Shown here in pieces: positions 50,803 to 59,112 of a DNA stretch of 64,000 bases (its first letter is position 1; each line of letters starts with the position of its first letter). Origin of the DNA: Pelagibacterales bacterium SAG-MED49 (GTDB taxonomy: Bacteria; Pseudomonadota; Alphaproteobacteria; Pelagibacterales; Pelagibacteraceae). The notes below the pieces were generated by a model that was not told where the DNA came from, did not search any database, and saw only the letters and a list, made by a program, of their open reading frames with translations. Both the position numbers and the translations under genes were made by a program. The stretch is from contig JACWEQ010000001.1 in assembly GCA_014653365.1 (NCBI GenBank), forward strand, positions 1 to 64,000, in the 5' to 3' direction.

Positions 50803-50823
50803 ATTTAGGGATTGTGGTTTTGG
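50803..50823 (+). repeat. boundary motif TTTAGGGATTGTGGTT, copy
   Basis: Short motif just after the SOUL stop, related to TTTTTAGGGATCGTGGTT at 5175-5192 and AAACATCGTGGTTCT near 51016-51030. Each lies at a junction beside a small accessory gene (55-aa ORF or DUF3303 module). Confidence 0.5.
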
Positions 50824-50824
50824 A

Positions 50825-50992
50825 ATGATCAAATTTATTATACCAGCTATAATTGTCCTCTTAATTGTAGTATTCTGGGAAAAAATTACTGAAATAGTAT
50901 TCAAAAAATTTAATATTAGGTTGAATTATATTGTTATGAGCGCTGTATTAATAGCTATCGCAACAATAGTTTTATTAATTAATTATGGATAA
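50825..50992 (+). CDS. small two-helix membrane protein (55 aa)
   Basis: Short ORF MIKFIIPAIIVLLIVVFWEK... ending ATIVLLINYG. Two membrane helices (about residues 3-17 and 35-53) with a basic connecting loop. Lies between two copies of the GTGGTTCT-type boundary motif, so may be a small inserted gene. Function unknown. Confidence 0.5.
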   Translation: MIKFIIPAIIVLLIVVFWEKITEIVFKKFNIRLNYIVMSAVLIAIATIVLLINYG

Positions 50993-51041
50993 ATCTGATT
51001 AATAAAAAAAACTTTTAAACATCGTGGTTCTGAGTTTTTTA

Positions 51042-51076
51042 GTTACCCTATTGAATAAGGGTAACTAAATTTTTTT
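51042..51076 (+). terminator. hairpin between 55-aa ORF and DUF3303 copy 2
   Basis: AGTTACCCTATTGAATAAGGGTAACT followed by AAATTTTTTT, near-identical to 5204-5236; part of the duplicated DUF3303 module. Confidence 0.65.
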
Positions 51077-51078
51077 GA

Positions 51079-51384
51079 TTAACCTTTTTGATTAGCAATC
51101 ATAGCCTTAATAGCTTTTCTTGCATTAGCATCATCCAATACAGGTTTAACGATAGGAAAAGTACATGCCCCAGACCAACCCATGATCCATCCTGTTAACG
51201 ACTCTTGATTATCTGTATCAACTATAATTACACCACTTCCATTAGCTGCATCGTGCCAACGACCAATTTGTTTTACATCAGCAGGATATTCTCCAGCAAT
51301 TTGTTCATCAGTCATATTTGCAAAAAAAGCTTGCGTCTCTGCTTGCTTGTCTCGATCTAATTGATATGTACACATAAAAATCAT
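51079..51384 (-). CDS. DUF3303 protein, copy 2
   Basis: Second copy of the 101-residue DUF3303-type protein, differing from copy 1 (5242-5547) at two positions by eye. Downstream hairpin and the upstream about 60 bp are also shared. Unlike copy 1 it is not followed by an array; the M24-type hydrolase gene ends 127 nt upstream. Function unknown. Confidence 0.8.
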   Translation of the reverse strand: MIFMCTYQLDRDKQAETQAFFANMTDEQIAGEYPADVKQIGRWHDAANGSGVIIVDTDNQESLTGWIMGWSGACTFPIVKPVLDDANARKAIKAMIANQKG

Positions 51385-51451
51385 TTTATTATCCTTGGTT
51401 AAGTTATTATTTGTAGTTATCTACTTTTAACCTAACAGCAATTATATGAGA

Positions 51452-51478
51452 TAGCCACGCCTCAGGCTTATTGAATAT
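51452..51478. repeat. 27-bp boundary repeat beside DUF3303 copy 2
   Basis: Reverse complement, 27/27 by eye, of 5814-5840; starts TAGCCACGCCTCAGGCTTAT. Located about 68 bp upstream of the DUF3303 start, where copy 1 has the diverged version at 5613-5640. Confidence 0.75.
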
Positions 51479-51510
51479 AGTATTTTGTAGTATGACTTGA
51501 TGATAAAGGC

Positions 51511-52662
51511 CTAAAGTACTACTAAATCAAGTTTTTGTTTACCTAATCTCTCGTTACCATTCTCTGTCACCAAATAGGTTTCTCCTAAATTCATGGCTAT
51601 ATTACTATCTAAATCCATCAATATCATGTGCATGAAGAAGATATTGCCTGGTACAATCTTATAGGGATTACCAGTGTAAAGCATTGGCCAGTCCATCCAA
51701 TTAGGTGAGAAAGTCGAGCCTAAAGAATAACCACAAGCATTCATTCTTGCTTTATTAAAACCTAAATCATCAAAAGTTTTAGCGTGCGCATCAAATACAT
51801 CTCCTGCTGTTTTATCTGGAACTAAAGTTTTTACACAATTTGTTAATGCTTCAACACAAGCTTCATGCATTTTTATGTGTTTAGGATCTGCTTTTCCAAT
51901 AGGAATAGTTCTAAACATTGCAGAATGATAATGTTTATAAGTTCCAGCCCATTCTAAACTTAATTGATCTGTATCAGATAAATTTCTTTTTTCTGACTGA
52001 TATCTACAGAGCAAAGCATTATCACCTGAACCAATGATATATTCATTAGCAGGATAATCACCACCACCTTCAAGAACTGCTCTTTGCATTTCAGCTAAAA
52101 TTTTTGCCTCACTAGCACCGGCTTTTGTGTATTTCCAAGCCTCATCAAGAGCTCTATCTCCTAGTTCTGCAGCTTTTTTAACATAAACCAATTCTTCATT
52201 TGATTTAATTACTCTTAATTTTGTTATGAGTTCGGATTGATCTTCAACACTGCAATAATTCTCTAAAGATTTATTTAATCTTAAAGCGTTACGTCCAGTC
52301 ATACCGTATGCTTCGTATTCGATACCAATATTTTTATCTTTTAAGTCAAGATCATTTAATATTTGTTTAAGGTCATCAGTTGGATTTATTCCATCTTTAT
52401 CAACCCAAATTTTAATATCTTCAATATTAGATGTGTTTTGTGCCTGTCTTAGGTCAGGTGCACGAGTTAAAAGAATAACATTACCTTTTTGATCCAAGAT
52501 AAGAGTTTGAAAAAAAACATATCCAAAAGTATCGTATCCTGTAAGCCAATACATAGACTCTTGCCTAAACATTAAAAGAGCATCTAAATTTTGCTCTTTC
52601 ATTGATTTTAGAACGTCTTGTTTTCTTTTAGAAAATTCTTCTGCTGTAAAATGCAATCCCAT
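51511..52662 (-). CDS. M24-fold (pita-bread) hydrolase, DoeA/creatinase-like
   Basis: Xaa-Pro-peptidase/creatinase superfamily protein (383 aa). N-terminal creatinase-like domain (FTAEEFSKRKQDVLKSMKEQNLDALLMF) and C-terminal pita-bread fold. Most metal ligands of aminopeptidases are missing: LEWAGTYKHYHSAMFRT replaces the D-x-G...D motif, and CGYSLGSTF replaces GHGIG, while LGETYLVTENG retains one Glu. This pattern fits non-peptidase members such as ectoine hydrolase (DoeA) or creatinase. Substrate is not fixed. Overlaps the upstream hydratase gene by 1 nt. Confidence 0.75.
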   Translation of the reverse strand: MGLHFTAEEFSKRKQDVLKSMKEQNLDALLMFRQESMYWLTGYDTFGYVFFQTLILDQKGNVILLTRAPDLRQAQNTSNIEDIKIWVDKDGINPTDDLKQILNDLDLKDKNIGIEYEAYGMTGRNALRLNKSLENYCSVEDQSELITKLRVIKSNEELVYVKKAAELGDRALDEAWKYTKAGASEAKILAEMQRAVLEGGGDYPANEYIIGSGDNALLCRYQSEKRNLSDTDQLSLEWAGTYKHYHSAMFRTIPIGKADPKHIKMHEACVEALTNCVKTLVPDKTAGDVFDAHAKTFDDLGFNKARMNACGYSLGSTFSPNWMDWPMLYTGNPYKIVPGNIFFMHMILMDLDSNIAMNLGETYLVTENGNERLGKQKLDLVVL

Positions 52663-53438
52663 TAATGGATGATAGCTTTTGCTGAACCTAGCTTATCAAT
52701 TTTACCTGCATACAATCCTTTACCAAGTATGGGAACAACACCAACTGTTGAACCAGTAAATACATAAAAATCTTTATTAAGGTTTACTTTATCTTTCTTC
52801 AGTTTGTTTAGTACAAAACGAAGTGAATTTAGAGGGCTTATGTAAACGGCTCCAGTATTGCCAGAGACAGTCTGGTTTATTTTTTTATTTGAAATAATTG
52901 TTTTAAGGTTACCAATATTAATCTTTTTATACTTTTTCTTTTGTCCGATTAAAAATTTTACATTTGCACCAAAATCACTGGATAAATCACCAAAAGACGT
53001 AACACCTTTTTTCTTTTGTCTATAACCCACAACTTCAATGCATGGCGCCATATGAGAAATATATTTTAAAATATTTTTCATAGTTATTACTTCCTTTGAT
53101 AGAAAGAAATTTTTCTTAATCAAATAACAAACTTCTAGTTCTATACCTAAAGTAGATTTATTAATTTTAACTTTTTTTCCACTTTTTAGAAAATTTCTTT
53201 TGTAAATAGATGCATAAAAAGGTTCTTTTTCTTTTAATTTTTTCATTACAGGAATTCCTGTACCACCCGCTTTAAACCCAATAATAGGTTCTTTAATTTT
53301 ACTTTCACATAACTTTCTAAATTCATCAGCGTCAGTAAGTTTTTTTGTAATTTTTTGAGGTAATGGTGAGACTACCTTGTTTTTTAAAAAAGCGTTAACA
53401 AGTTTGTCTGCTATTTTATTTTTTAAAATTTTATTCAT
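52662..53438 (-). CDS. MhpD-like hydratase/decarboxylase (FAH superfamily)
   Basis: 2-keto-4-pentenoate hydratase / 2-oxohepta-3-ene-dioate hydratase type protein (258 aa) of the FAH fold. Seen: IIGFKAGGTGIPVMKKL, LGIELEVCYLIKK with the metal-binding ExE-like region, FGDLSSDFGANV and the C-terminal FTGSTVGVVPILGKGLYAG. Substrate unknown. Its stop overlaps the M24-fold gene, suggesting a shared catabolic unit. Confidence 0.8.
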   Translation of the reverse strand: MNKILKNKIADKLVNAFLKNKVVSPLPQKITKKLTDADEFRKLCESKIKEPIIGFKAGGTGIPVMKKLKEKEPFYASIYKRNFLKSGKKVKINKSTLGIELEVCYLIKKNFFLSKEVITMKNILKYISHMAPCIEVVGYRQKKKGVTSFGDLSSDFGANVKFLIGQKKKYKKINIGNLKTIISNKKINQTVSGNTGAVYISPLNSLRFVLNKLKKDKVNLNKDFYVFTGSTVGVVPILGKGLYAGKIDKLGSAKAIIH

Positions 53439-53446
53439 TCAACTTT

Positions 53447-54250
53447 TTATTTCAATACCGACATTGGATCAAGCCTTGTTTGAAACCAATTAACTCTAAA
53501 ATCTAAATGAGGTCCAGTAGACCTTCCTGTAGAACCGACGGTTCCTATAACATCTCCTTGATTAATTTTGTCTCCAACGGAGACTAAAATATTTTCAAGG
53601 TGAGAATATATTGTTGAAATACCATGACCATGATCCATGATGATCGTGCCACCTGTGTAGTACAAATCATCTTCTGCCATTGTAACAACACCAGCTCCAG
53701 AGGATTTTATCATAGTCCCTTGTTTTGCTGCTATATCTATACCGTAGTGAGGCCACTTTGGTTTACCATTTAAAATTCTTTGACTGCCATAGACACCACT
53801 AATAATTCCCTCAACTGGCATTATAAATTTATCCTTAAAAAAATTTAAATCAGAATTTATTGCTCTTGCTTTACCAATTGCATTATTTTCTTTTTTAATT
53901 CTTTTATAAACTGACTCAGGAGGGGTCACTTTGCTTTCTTCAAGACCATCAATTCTTTGAATATTATATTTTCTTTTTAAAACTGTTTTTGTGATTATTG
54001 TTTTTTTTTTATCTAATATTTTAGTAAAAGTTAGATCAAACTTTCTATCTCTATCAATGCCAAAAACAAAAAAACCATCTTTAGATATTTTTACTTCTTT
54101 TTTACCTACTATTATTTTTGCCTTTGGATCTGTTTTACCAAGAATCAAGTGACCTTGAATAAATTTTCCTTGAAATTCAATAGCTTGTAGCTGTGTTGAA
54201 GTAAAAAATAAAAATACAAAAAGAAATCTATAAATTACTGAGCTGTCCAT
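53447..54250 (-). CDS. M23-family (LytM) metallopeptidase
   Basis: Periplasmic murein endopeptidase-type protein (about 267 aa from ATG at 54250). Signal peptide SSVIYRFLFVFLFFTSTQLQA, then a beta-rich N-terminal region, then the LytM domain with WPHYGIDIAA (HxxxD), IYSHLENI and GPHLDFRVNWF (HxH equivalent). The ATG at 54250 overlaps the SDR stop by 16 nt; the longer frame from 54313 is a TTG start inside the SDR gene and unlikely. Confidence 0.88.
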   Translation of the reverse strand: MDSSVIYRFLFVFLFFTSTQLQAIEFQGKFIQGHLILGKTDPKAKIIVGKKEVKISKDGFFVFGIDRDRKFDLTFTKILDKKKTIITKTVLKRKYNIQRIDGLEESKVTPPESVYKRIKKENNAIGKARAINSDLNFFKDKFIMPVEGIISGVYGSQRILNGKPKWPHYGIDIAAKQGTMIKSSGAGVVTMAEDDLYYTGGTIIMDHGHGISTIYSHLENILVSVGDKINQGDVIGTVGSTGRSTGPHLDFRVNWFQTRLDPMSVLK

Positions 54251-54993
54251 CCACCATCTATTATTATTGATGTACCTGTAATCATTGATGAGGCTGATGA
54301 AGCTAAGAAACAAACTGATGTTGCAACATCACTTTCTGATGCAACTTTTCCCATAGGGATATTTCCTAAAGCTAGTTTTTTAAACTTTTTATTCTTGAAA
54401 AATTTTTTAACCATTGGTGTTGCAACAAAGGTTGGTGCAACTGAATTTACTCTAATATTTTTCTTTGCCAATTCTACACCCATTCCTCTGGTTAATCCTT
54501 CAATACCAAATTTGGTCATATTATAGACATTTCTACCACTCATACCAACATGACCTAGTTGTGAAGATATATTTATTATTGATCCGGGTCTTTTTTTATT
54601 TTTAAGCATTTTCTTTACTACCAATTGTGCAACATTAAATGCAGCTTTAAGATTTAAATCTACTAAGTAGTTCATACTTTGTTGTTTAATTTTTTCAAAT
54701 GGTTCGGGAATATTAGTTCCAGCATTATTAACAAGTACATCTATGATCTTTATTTTATTTATTTTTTTTCTTAGATCATCATAATTCATTACATCACAAT
54801 GAATTTTTACAATTTTACCTTTTATCTTTTTTATTTCTTTCTCTAATTTGTTTAAATCAGATGATGTTCGACTCAAAGCAATAACTGTTGCTCCAGTTTC
54901 AGCTAGCGCTATTGCACAAGCTCGACCCAATCCTTTGCCAGCACCCGTAACAAGGGCATATTTATTTTTTAAATTAATTTTTTGAAAATACAT
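54235..54993 (-). CDS. short-chain dehydrogenase/reductase
   Basis: Classical NAD(P)-dependent SDR (252 aa). Seen: TGAGKGLGRA for cofactor, NNAGTN, catalytic Ser-Tyr-Lys in SSQLGHVGMSGRNVYNMTKFG, and a C-terminal TGTSIIIDGGWTAQ. Substrate unknown. Shares an end overlap with the M23 gene; starts at the last base of the TerC-type gene. Confidence 0.9.
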   Translation of the reverse strand: MYFQKINLKNKYALVTGAGKGLGRACAIALAETGATVIALSRTSSDLNKLEKEIKKIKGKIVKIHCDVMNYDDLRKKINKIKIIDVLVNNAGTNIPEPFEKIKQQSMNYLVDLNLKAAFNVAQLVVKKMLKNKKRPGSIINISSQLGHVGMSGRNVYNMTKFGIEGLTRGMGVELAKKNIRVNSVAPTFVATPMVKKFFKNKKFKKLALGNIPMGKVASESDVATSVCFLASSASSMITGTSIIIDGGWTAQ

Positions 54994-55586
54994 TAAAAGA
55001 ATAGTATTTTAATATCCGTGTAAATCAACTCAACAGCTACTATTAAAATTGCAATTAAACCTGCCCAAGCAATCCATCTATATTCTTTGATCCATTTAGA
55101 TATTAAACTAGCTGCTGTTGCCATTAAAATAATCGATAAAATTAAACCAAAGATTAGTAGATTATAATGATCTCCAGCTGCACCAGCTACACCCAAAACA
55201 TTATCTAGACTCATAGTAAAATCTGCAAGTAAAATAGTCCAAATAGCCTTTAAGAAGTTTGAATTATCAACTTTAATATCACTTTCGTCTTCTGAACCTT
55301 TAATAACATCTACATAGAGTTTATAAACTATATAAAGTAGTAACAGTCCTCCAATTAATCTCAGACCTGTAATTTGTAAAAGAAAAGCAGTTAGTAAAGT
55401 TAAAATTATCCTTAAAATTACAGCCCCACCAATTCCCCAAAAAATAATTTTTTTTCTTTGTTCAATTGGAAACTTCGAAGCAACCATTCCAATAATAATT
55501 GCATTGTCACCTGCAAGGACTAAATCAATAAATATTATTTGACCTAAAATTGCTAACTGTTCTGGAGAAATGAGTTCAGCAAACAT
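54993..55586 (-). CDS. TerC/YjbE-family membrane protein
   Basis: TerC-family integral membrane protein (197 aa), possibly a metal ion exporter. Seen: FIDLVLAGDNAIIIGMVA near 20-37 and LADFTMSLDNVLGVAGAA near 119-136, the paired DN motifs of the family. Six or seven helices. It starts 1 nt before the end of the GMC gene region. Confidence 0.88.
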   Translation of the reverse strand: MFAELISPEQLAILGQIIFIDLVLAGDNAIIIGMVASKFPIEQRKKIIFWGIGGAVILRIILTLLTAFLLQITGLRLIGGLLLLYIVYKLYVDVIKGSEDESDIKVDNSNFLKAIWTILLADFTMSLDNVLGVAGAAGDHYNLLIFGLILSIILMATAASLISKWIKEYRWIAWAGLIAILIVAVELIYTDIKILFF

Positions 55587-57182
55587 CTATTGCTCTAGTA
55601 TCATATCTGCACCTTTTTCAGCAATCATTATTGTTGGTGCATTAGTATTACCTGAGGTTATATTAGGCATTATTGATGCATCGATCACTCTAAGATTTTT
55701 TATTCCTTTAACTCTTAATTTTTCATCAACAACAGCCATATCATCTTGACCCATTTTACAAGTTCCTACAGGATGAAAAATAGTTTGGGCATAATTAGAA
55801 GCTTCTTTGACTAGCTCTTCATCATCATTAATATTTATTCCTGGTCTATACTCTTCGGGTGTATATTTTTTAAATGTTTCAGATTCTAATATAATTTTCC
55901 TAGTTAATTTAAGACTTTTTGCAGCAATCATTCTATCATGATTAGTTGATAAATAATTTTGTTTAATTTTTGCGTAAGTTCTAGTGTCTTTATCAACGAT
56001 ACTAACAATACCTCTACTGGTGGGTCTTATATTTGAAACAGTTGGAGTAAATGCATGAAAATCATGATTTTTAGTAGCTCCTAATGTATCCATACTCATA
56101 GGTTGAACATGCCATTGTAAATCTGGTAGTTCTAATGAGGGATCACTTTTTGCAAACATGCAAAGTTGACTAGCTCCCATAGTCATAGGACCAGATCTTT
56201 TAAATATATACTCTAATCCAATCATTAAATTTCCAAATAAACTATTTATTTTTTTGTTAAGTGATTTAAGGCCATTAATTTTGTAAATTGGTCTTAACAT
56301 TAAGTGATCATGTAAATTCTCCCCAACTCCATTCAAATTTTGTATAGTATCAATACCAAGATGTTTTAATTTTTCATGATTTCCAATACCTGATACTTGT
56401 AAAATTTGAGGTGAGCCAATCGCACCAGATGAAAGAATTACTTCATTGTTAGCTTCAACTTTTTTTACTTCATTACCCAGCCAAAACTCTACATCTTTAG
56501 CAGTTTTATTTTCAAAATTTATTTTTTTAATATGTGCATTAGTAATTATCTTTAAATTTTTTCTATGTTTAACAGGGTTTAAATATCCAACTGCAGTACT
56601 ACATCTAAAACCATCTTTTTGTGTTACTTGAAAATAACCACATCCATAATTATCACCTGTATTAAAATCCTTGGTTTTTGGAATACCAAATTCTTCAGCA
56701 GCATTTTGAAACTCATCTAAAAGTGGAAGATGTATTCTTTGATCTGAAACTGATAAAGGTCCATTAATACCATGAAACTCACTTTTACCTCTTTCTTGAT
56801 TTTCAGCTTTAATAAAATAAGGTAAAACATCGTCCCACCCCCAACCAGTATTTCCCGATTGTCTCCAAAGATCATAATCTCGATGTTGTCCTCTTATATA
56901 CAAAAGCCCATTAATAGAAGAGCTTCCTCCTAATGTTTTTCCTCTTGGATATCTTATGGAAATATTATTCATACTTTCATCAGGTTCAGTTTTATAGCAC
57001 CAATCCGTTTCTGGATTATGCAATGTTTTAAAGTAACCAACTGGAATGTGAATCCATGGATTATTATCTTTACCACCTGCCTCTAAAAGTAATATCTTAT
57101 GATTAGGATTTTCTGATAATCTATTTGCAAGCACACATCCAGCTGATCCAGCACCTAAAATTATAAAATCAAACTTTTCCAT
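55587..57182 (-). CDS. GMC oxidoreductase (choline dehydrogenase-like)
   Basis: Glucose-methanol-choline flavoenzyme (531 aa). Seen: FIILGAGSAGCVLANRLSE, LLEAGG, GGSSSINGLLYIRG and, at the C-terminus, HPVGTCKMG and TNAPTIMIAEKGADMI. BetA-type choline dehydrogenase is the closest name, but alcohol substrate is undetermined. First gene of the minus-strand run; divergent from the TRAP dctP gene across a 152-nt promoter region, so regulation of the two may be shared. Confidence 0.85.
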   Translation of the reverse strand: MEKFDFIILGAGSAGCVLANRLSENPNHKILLLEAGGKDNNPWIHIPVGYFKTLHNPETDWCYKTEPDESMNNISIRYPRGKTLGGSSSINGLLYIRGQHRDYDLWRQSGNTGWGWDDVLPYFIKAENQERGKSEFHGINGPLSVSDQRIHLPLLDEFQNAAEEFGIPKTKDFNTGDNYGCGYFQVTQKDGFRCSTAVGYLNPVKHRKNLKIITNAHIKKINFENKTAKDVEFWLGNEVKKVEANNEVILSSGAIGSPQILQVSGIGNHEKLKHLGIDTIQNLNGVGENLHDHLMLRPIYKINGLKSLNKKINSLFGNLMIGLEYIFKRSGPMTMGASQLCMFAKSDPSLELPDLQWHVQPMSMDTLGATKNHDFHAFTPTVSNIRPTSRGIVSIVDKDTRTYAKIKQNYLSTNHDRMIAAKSLKLTRKIILESETFKKYTPEEYRPGININDDEELVKEASNYAQTIFHPVGTCKMGQDDMAVVDEKLRVKGIKNLRVIDASIMPNITSGNTNAPTIMIAEKGADMILEQ

Positions 57183-57334
57183 TAATATTAGAACCTTTAT
57201 AATTTAAAATATTTTATTTAATAACAAATTTAATAGAAAAAAGACATAATATCTCGATATTAATCCTTGTTATACTTTTAAAAGTTTGAGAGGCTACTTT
57301 TTTTATAAAAAAACAATGAGAGGGAAAATATAAT

Positions 57335-58432
57335 ATGAAAAAAATCATATCATTAGTTGTAGGAACTCTTCTTTTAACTGTCATGACAGTTACAGGAGCA
57401 AATTCTGCACAAACTCTTAAGTGCCAAACTGTAATTAGTGCAAAAGCTGATGAAGTGAAAATGTTAAAAGATTTCACTGACACAGTAACTGAACTAACAC
57501 AAGGTTCACTTAAGTTTGAAATTATGCCAGCTGGTGCAGTAGTAGGTGTGAAGGAAACTTTAGATGCAGTTGATAAAGGTCTTATCGATTGTGGTTTCGC
57601 TTGGACTCACTATTGGTCAGGTGATCACCCAGCAGCTATGTTATTTGGTTCACCAGTAGCTGGTGCAGGTGTTGGTATTGATAACATCGCATTTTTATCT
57701 TGGTTCCAATACGGTGGTGGTAAAGAACTTTATGACCAATTATGGTCTGAGATGGGAAGAGACATCAAAGGATTTATGTTACAACCAGTAGGTCCAGAAG
57801 CTTTAGGTTGGTTCAAAGAGCCAATTAATAGCATGGCAGACTTTAGAAAGTACAAGTTCAGAACTCCTCCAGGAATTCCAGGACAAACTTATAAAGATAT
57901 TGGTGTAGCTTCTGTTGCAATGGGTGGTGGAGATATTCTGCCAGCTCTTGAAGCAGGAACAATTGATGCTGCTGAATGGTGTTGTCCTAAACCAGACATG
58001 ACATTCGGTTTCCAAAAAGTTCTAAAACATTATTACCTACAAGGTCTTCACCAAGTAGTAGTAAATGCTGACTTCTATTTAACTGGTAGCAAATACAAAA
58101 AAATGTCGGCTATTGAGAAGAAAGCTTTAGAAGTTGCTGCGAATGCATCTCTATCAAAATCAATGAGTTACAGAATATATGAAAACGGAAAAGCTCTTGC
58201 TGAGTTAACTGGTAAACATGGTGTAATTTTACACGATACTCCAGCTGACTATTTTCCTGCATATATGGCTGCAGCAAAAGCTAGTCTAGAAAAGAATGCT
58301 GCTAAGAATAAATTCTTTGCACAAGTATGGCAATCTCAAAAAGACTTCGCTGATATTGCAGTACCATTTTGGTCTGGATCTCAAATGTCTAATGCTAAGC
58401 TAGGAATGGCCCACGCAGAAACATTAAAATAG
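57335..58432 (+). CDS. dctP: TRAP transporter substrate-binding protein DctP
   Basis: Periplasmic solute-binding protein (365 aa). Seen: signal peptide ending GANSA near residue 24, and the DctP signature GPEALGWFKEPINSMADFRKYKFRTPPGIPGQTYKD with the conserved Arg that usually binds a carboxylate, then ALEAGTIDAAEWCCP. Shine-Dalgarno GAGAGG upstream. Substrate likely a carboxylate or organic solute. A terminator separates it from the membrane subunits, giving higher expression of the binding protein. Confidence 0.95.
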   Translation: MKKIISLVVGTLLLTVMTVTGANSAQTLKCQTVISAKADEVKMLKDFTDTVTELTQGSLKFEIMPAGAVVGVKETLDAVDKGLIDCGFAWTHYWSGDHPAAMLFGSPVAGAGVGIDNIAFLSWFQYGGGKELYDQLWSEMGRDIKGFMLQPVGPEALGWFKEPINSMADFRKYKFRTPPGIPGQTYKDIGVASVAMGGGDILPALEAGTIDAAEWCCPKPDMTFGFQKVLKHYYLQGLHQVVVNADFYLTGSKYKKMSAIEKKALEVAANASLSKSMSYRIYENGKALAELTGKHGVILHDTPADYFPAYMAAAKASLEKNAAKNKFFAQVWQSQKDFADIAVPFWSGSQMSNAKLGMAHAETLK

Positions 58433-58450
58433 TATCAGGAATACTTTTAT

Positions 58451-58480
58451 AAAGCGGGCAAATAATTGCCCGCTTTTTAT
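58451..58480 (+). terminator. attenuating terminator between dctP and dctQ
   Basis: AAAGCGGGCAA / TTGCCCGCTTT stem with an 8-nt or shorter loop and a TTTTT tail at 58451-58480. Lies inside the TRAP operon, 18 nt after dctP. Confidence 0.85.
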
Positions 58481-58497
58481 TTAATTCAAATTTTTTT

Positions 58498-59112
58498 ATG
58501 GCAGAAGAACCAGGAAAATTAGATATAACTGATGAAATGATCGCTGAGAGGCGAGGTGGTTCTGGTCCTATGCCAAAGGATATGCCAAAATGGATGGCAT
58601 CTACAATTACAAAAATAGACTTATTTAGTAAATGGATCGGTAATGTTGTTTGTTGGATAACAATACCTTTAATCTTAGCTATGACTTACGAAGTTTTAGC
58701 TAGAAAATTATTCACAGCACCTACGATGTGGGCATATGACATGAGTAGATTTATGTATGGTGCTTTATTTATGTTAGGTGCGGGTTACGCACTATCAAAA
58801 GGTGTTCATATAAGAGCAGACTTTTTATATAGAAATTTTAAAACAAAAACTCAGGGCAGGATTGATTTTTGGTTATACTTATTATTTTATTTTCCTGGTT
58901 TAACAGTATTTCTTTATATGACTACTGGATTTGTTCAGGAATCTATAATGAGAGGTGAAAGAGGAATGGATACTGCATGGATGCCCTATATGTGGCCTAT
59001 TAAAGCCTCCTTATGGTTTGGAATAGTCTTTTTACTTATACAGGGTGTCTCAGAACTATTTAAAAGTTATTGGGCAGCTACTAGAGGCCTGTGGCCAGGA
59101 TCAGAAGAATAA
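58498..59112 (+). CDS. dctQ: TRAP transporter small membrane subunit DctQ
   Basis: Four-helix DctQ subunit (204 aa). N-terminal soluble extension (about residues 1-42) precedes the helices; TYEVLARKLFTAPTMWAYDMSRFMYGALFM is the family signature. It bridges DctM. Its stop is directly followed by the dctM ATG. Confidence 0.93.
   Translation: MAEEPGKLDITDEMIAERRGGSGPMPKDMPKWMASTITKIDLFSKWIGNVVCWITIPLILAMTYEVLARKLFTAPTMWAYDMSRFMYGALFMLGAGYALSKGVHIRADFLYRNFKTKTQGRIDFWLYLLFYFPGLTVFLYMTTGFVQESIMRGERGMDTAWMPYMWPIKASLWFGIVFLLIQGVSELFKSYWAATRGLWPGSEE

Noticed and set aside
54251-54313. N-terminal extension of the M23 peptidase
   Set aside because: It would begin at a TTG inside the SDR gene and put 21 residues ahead of the signal peptide.
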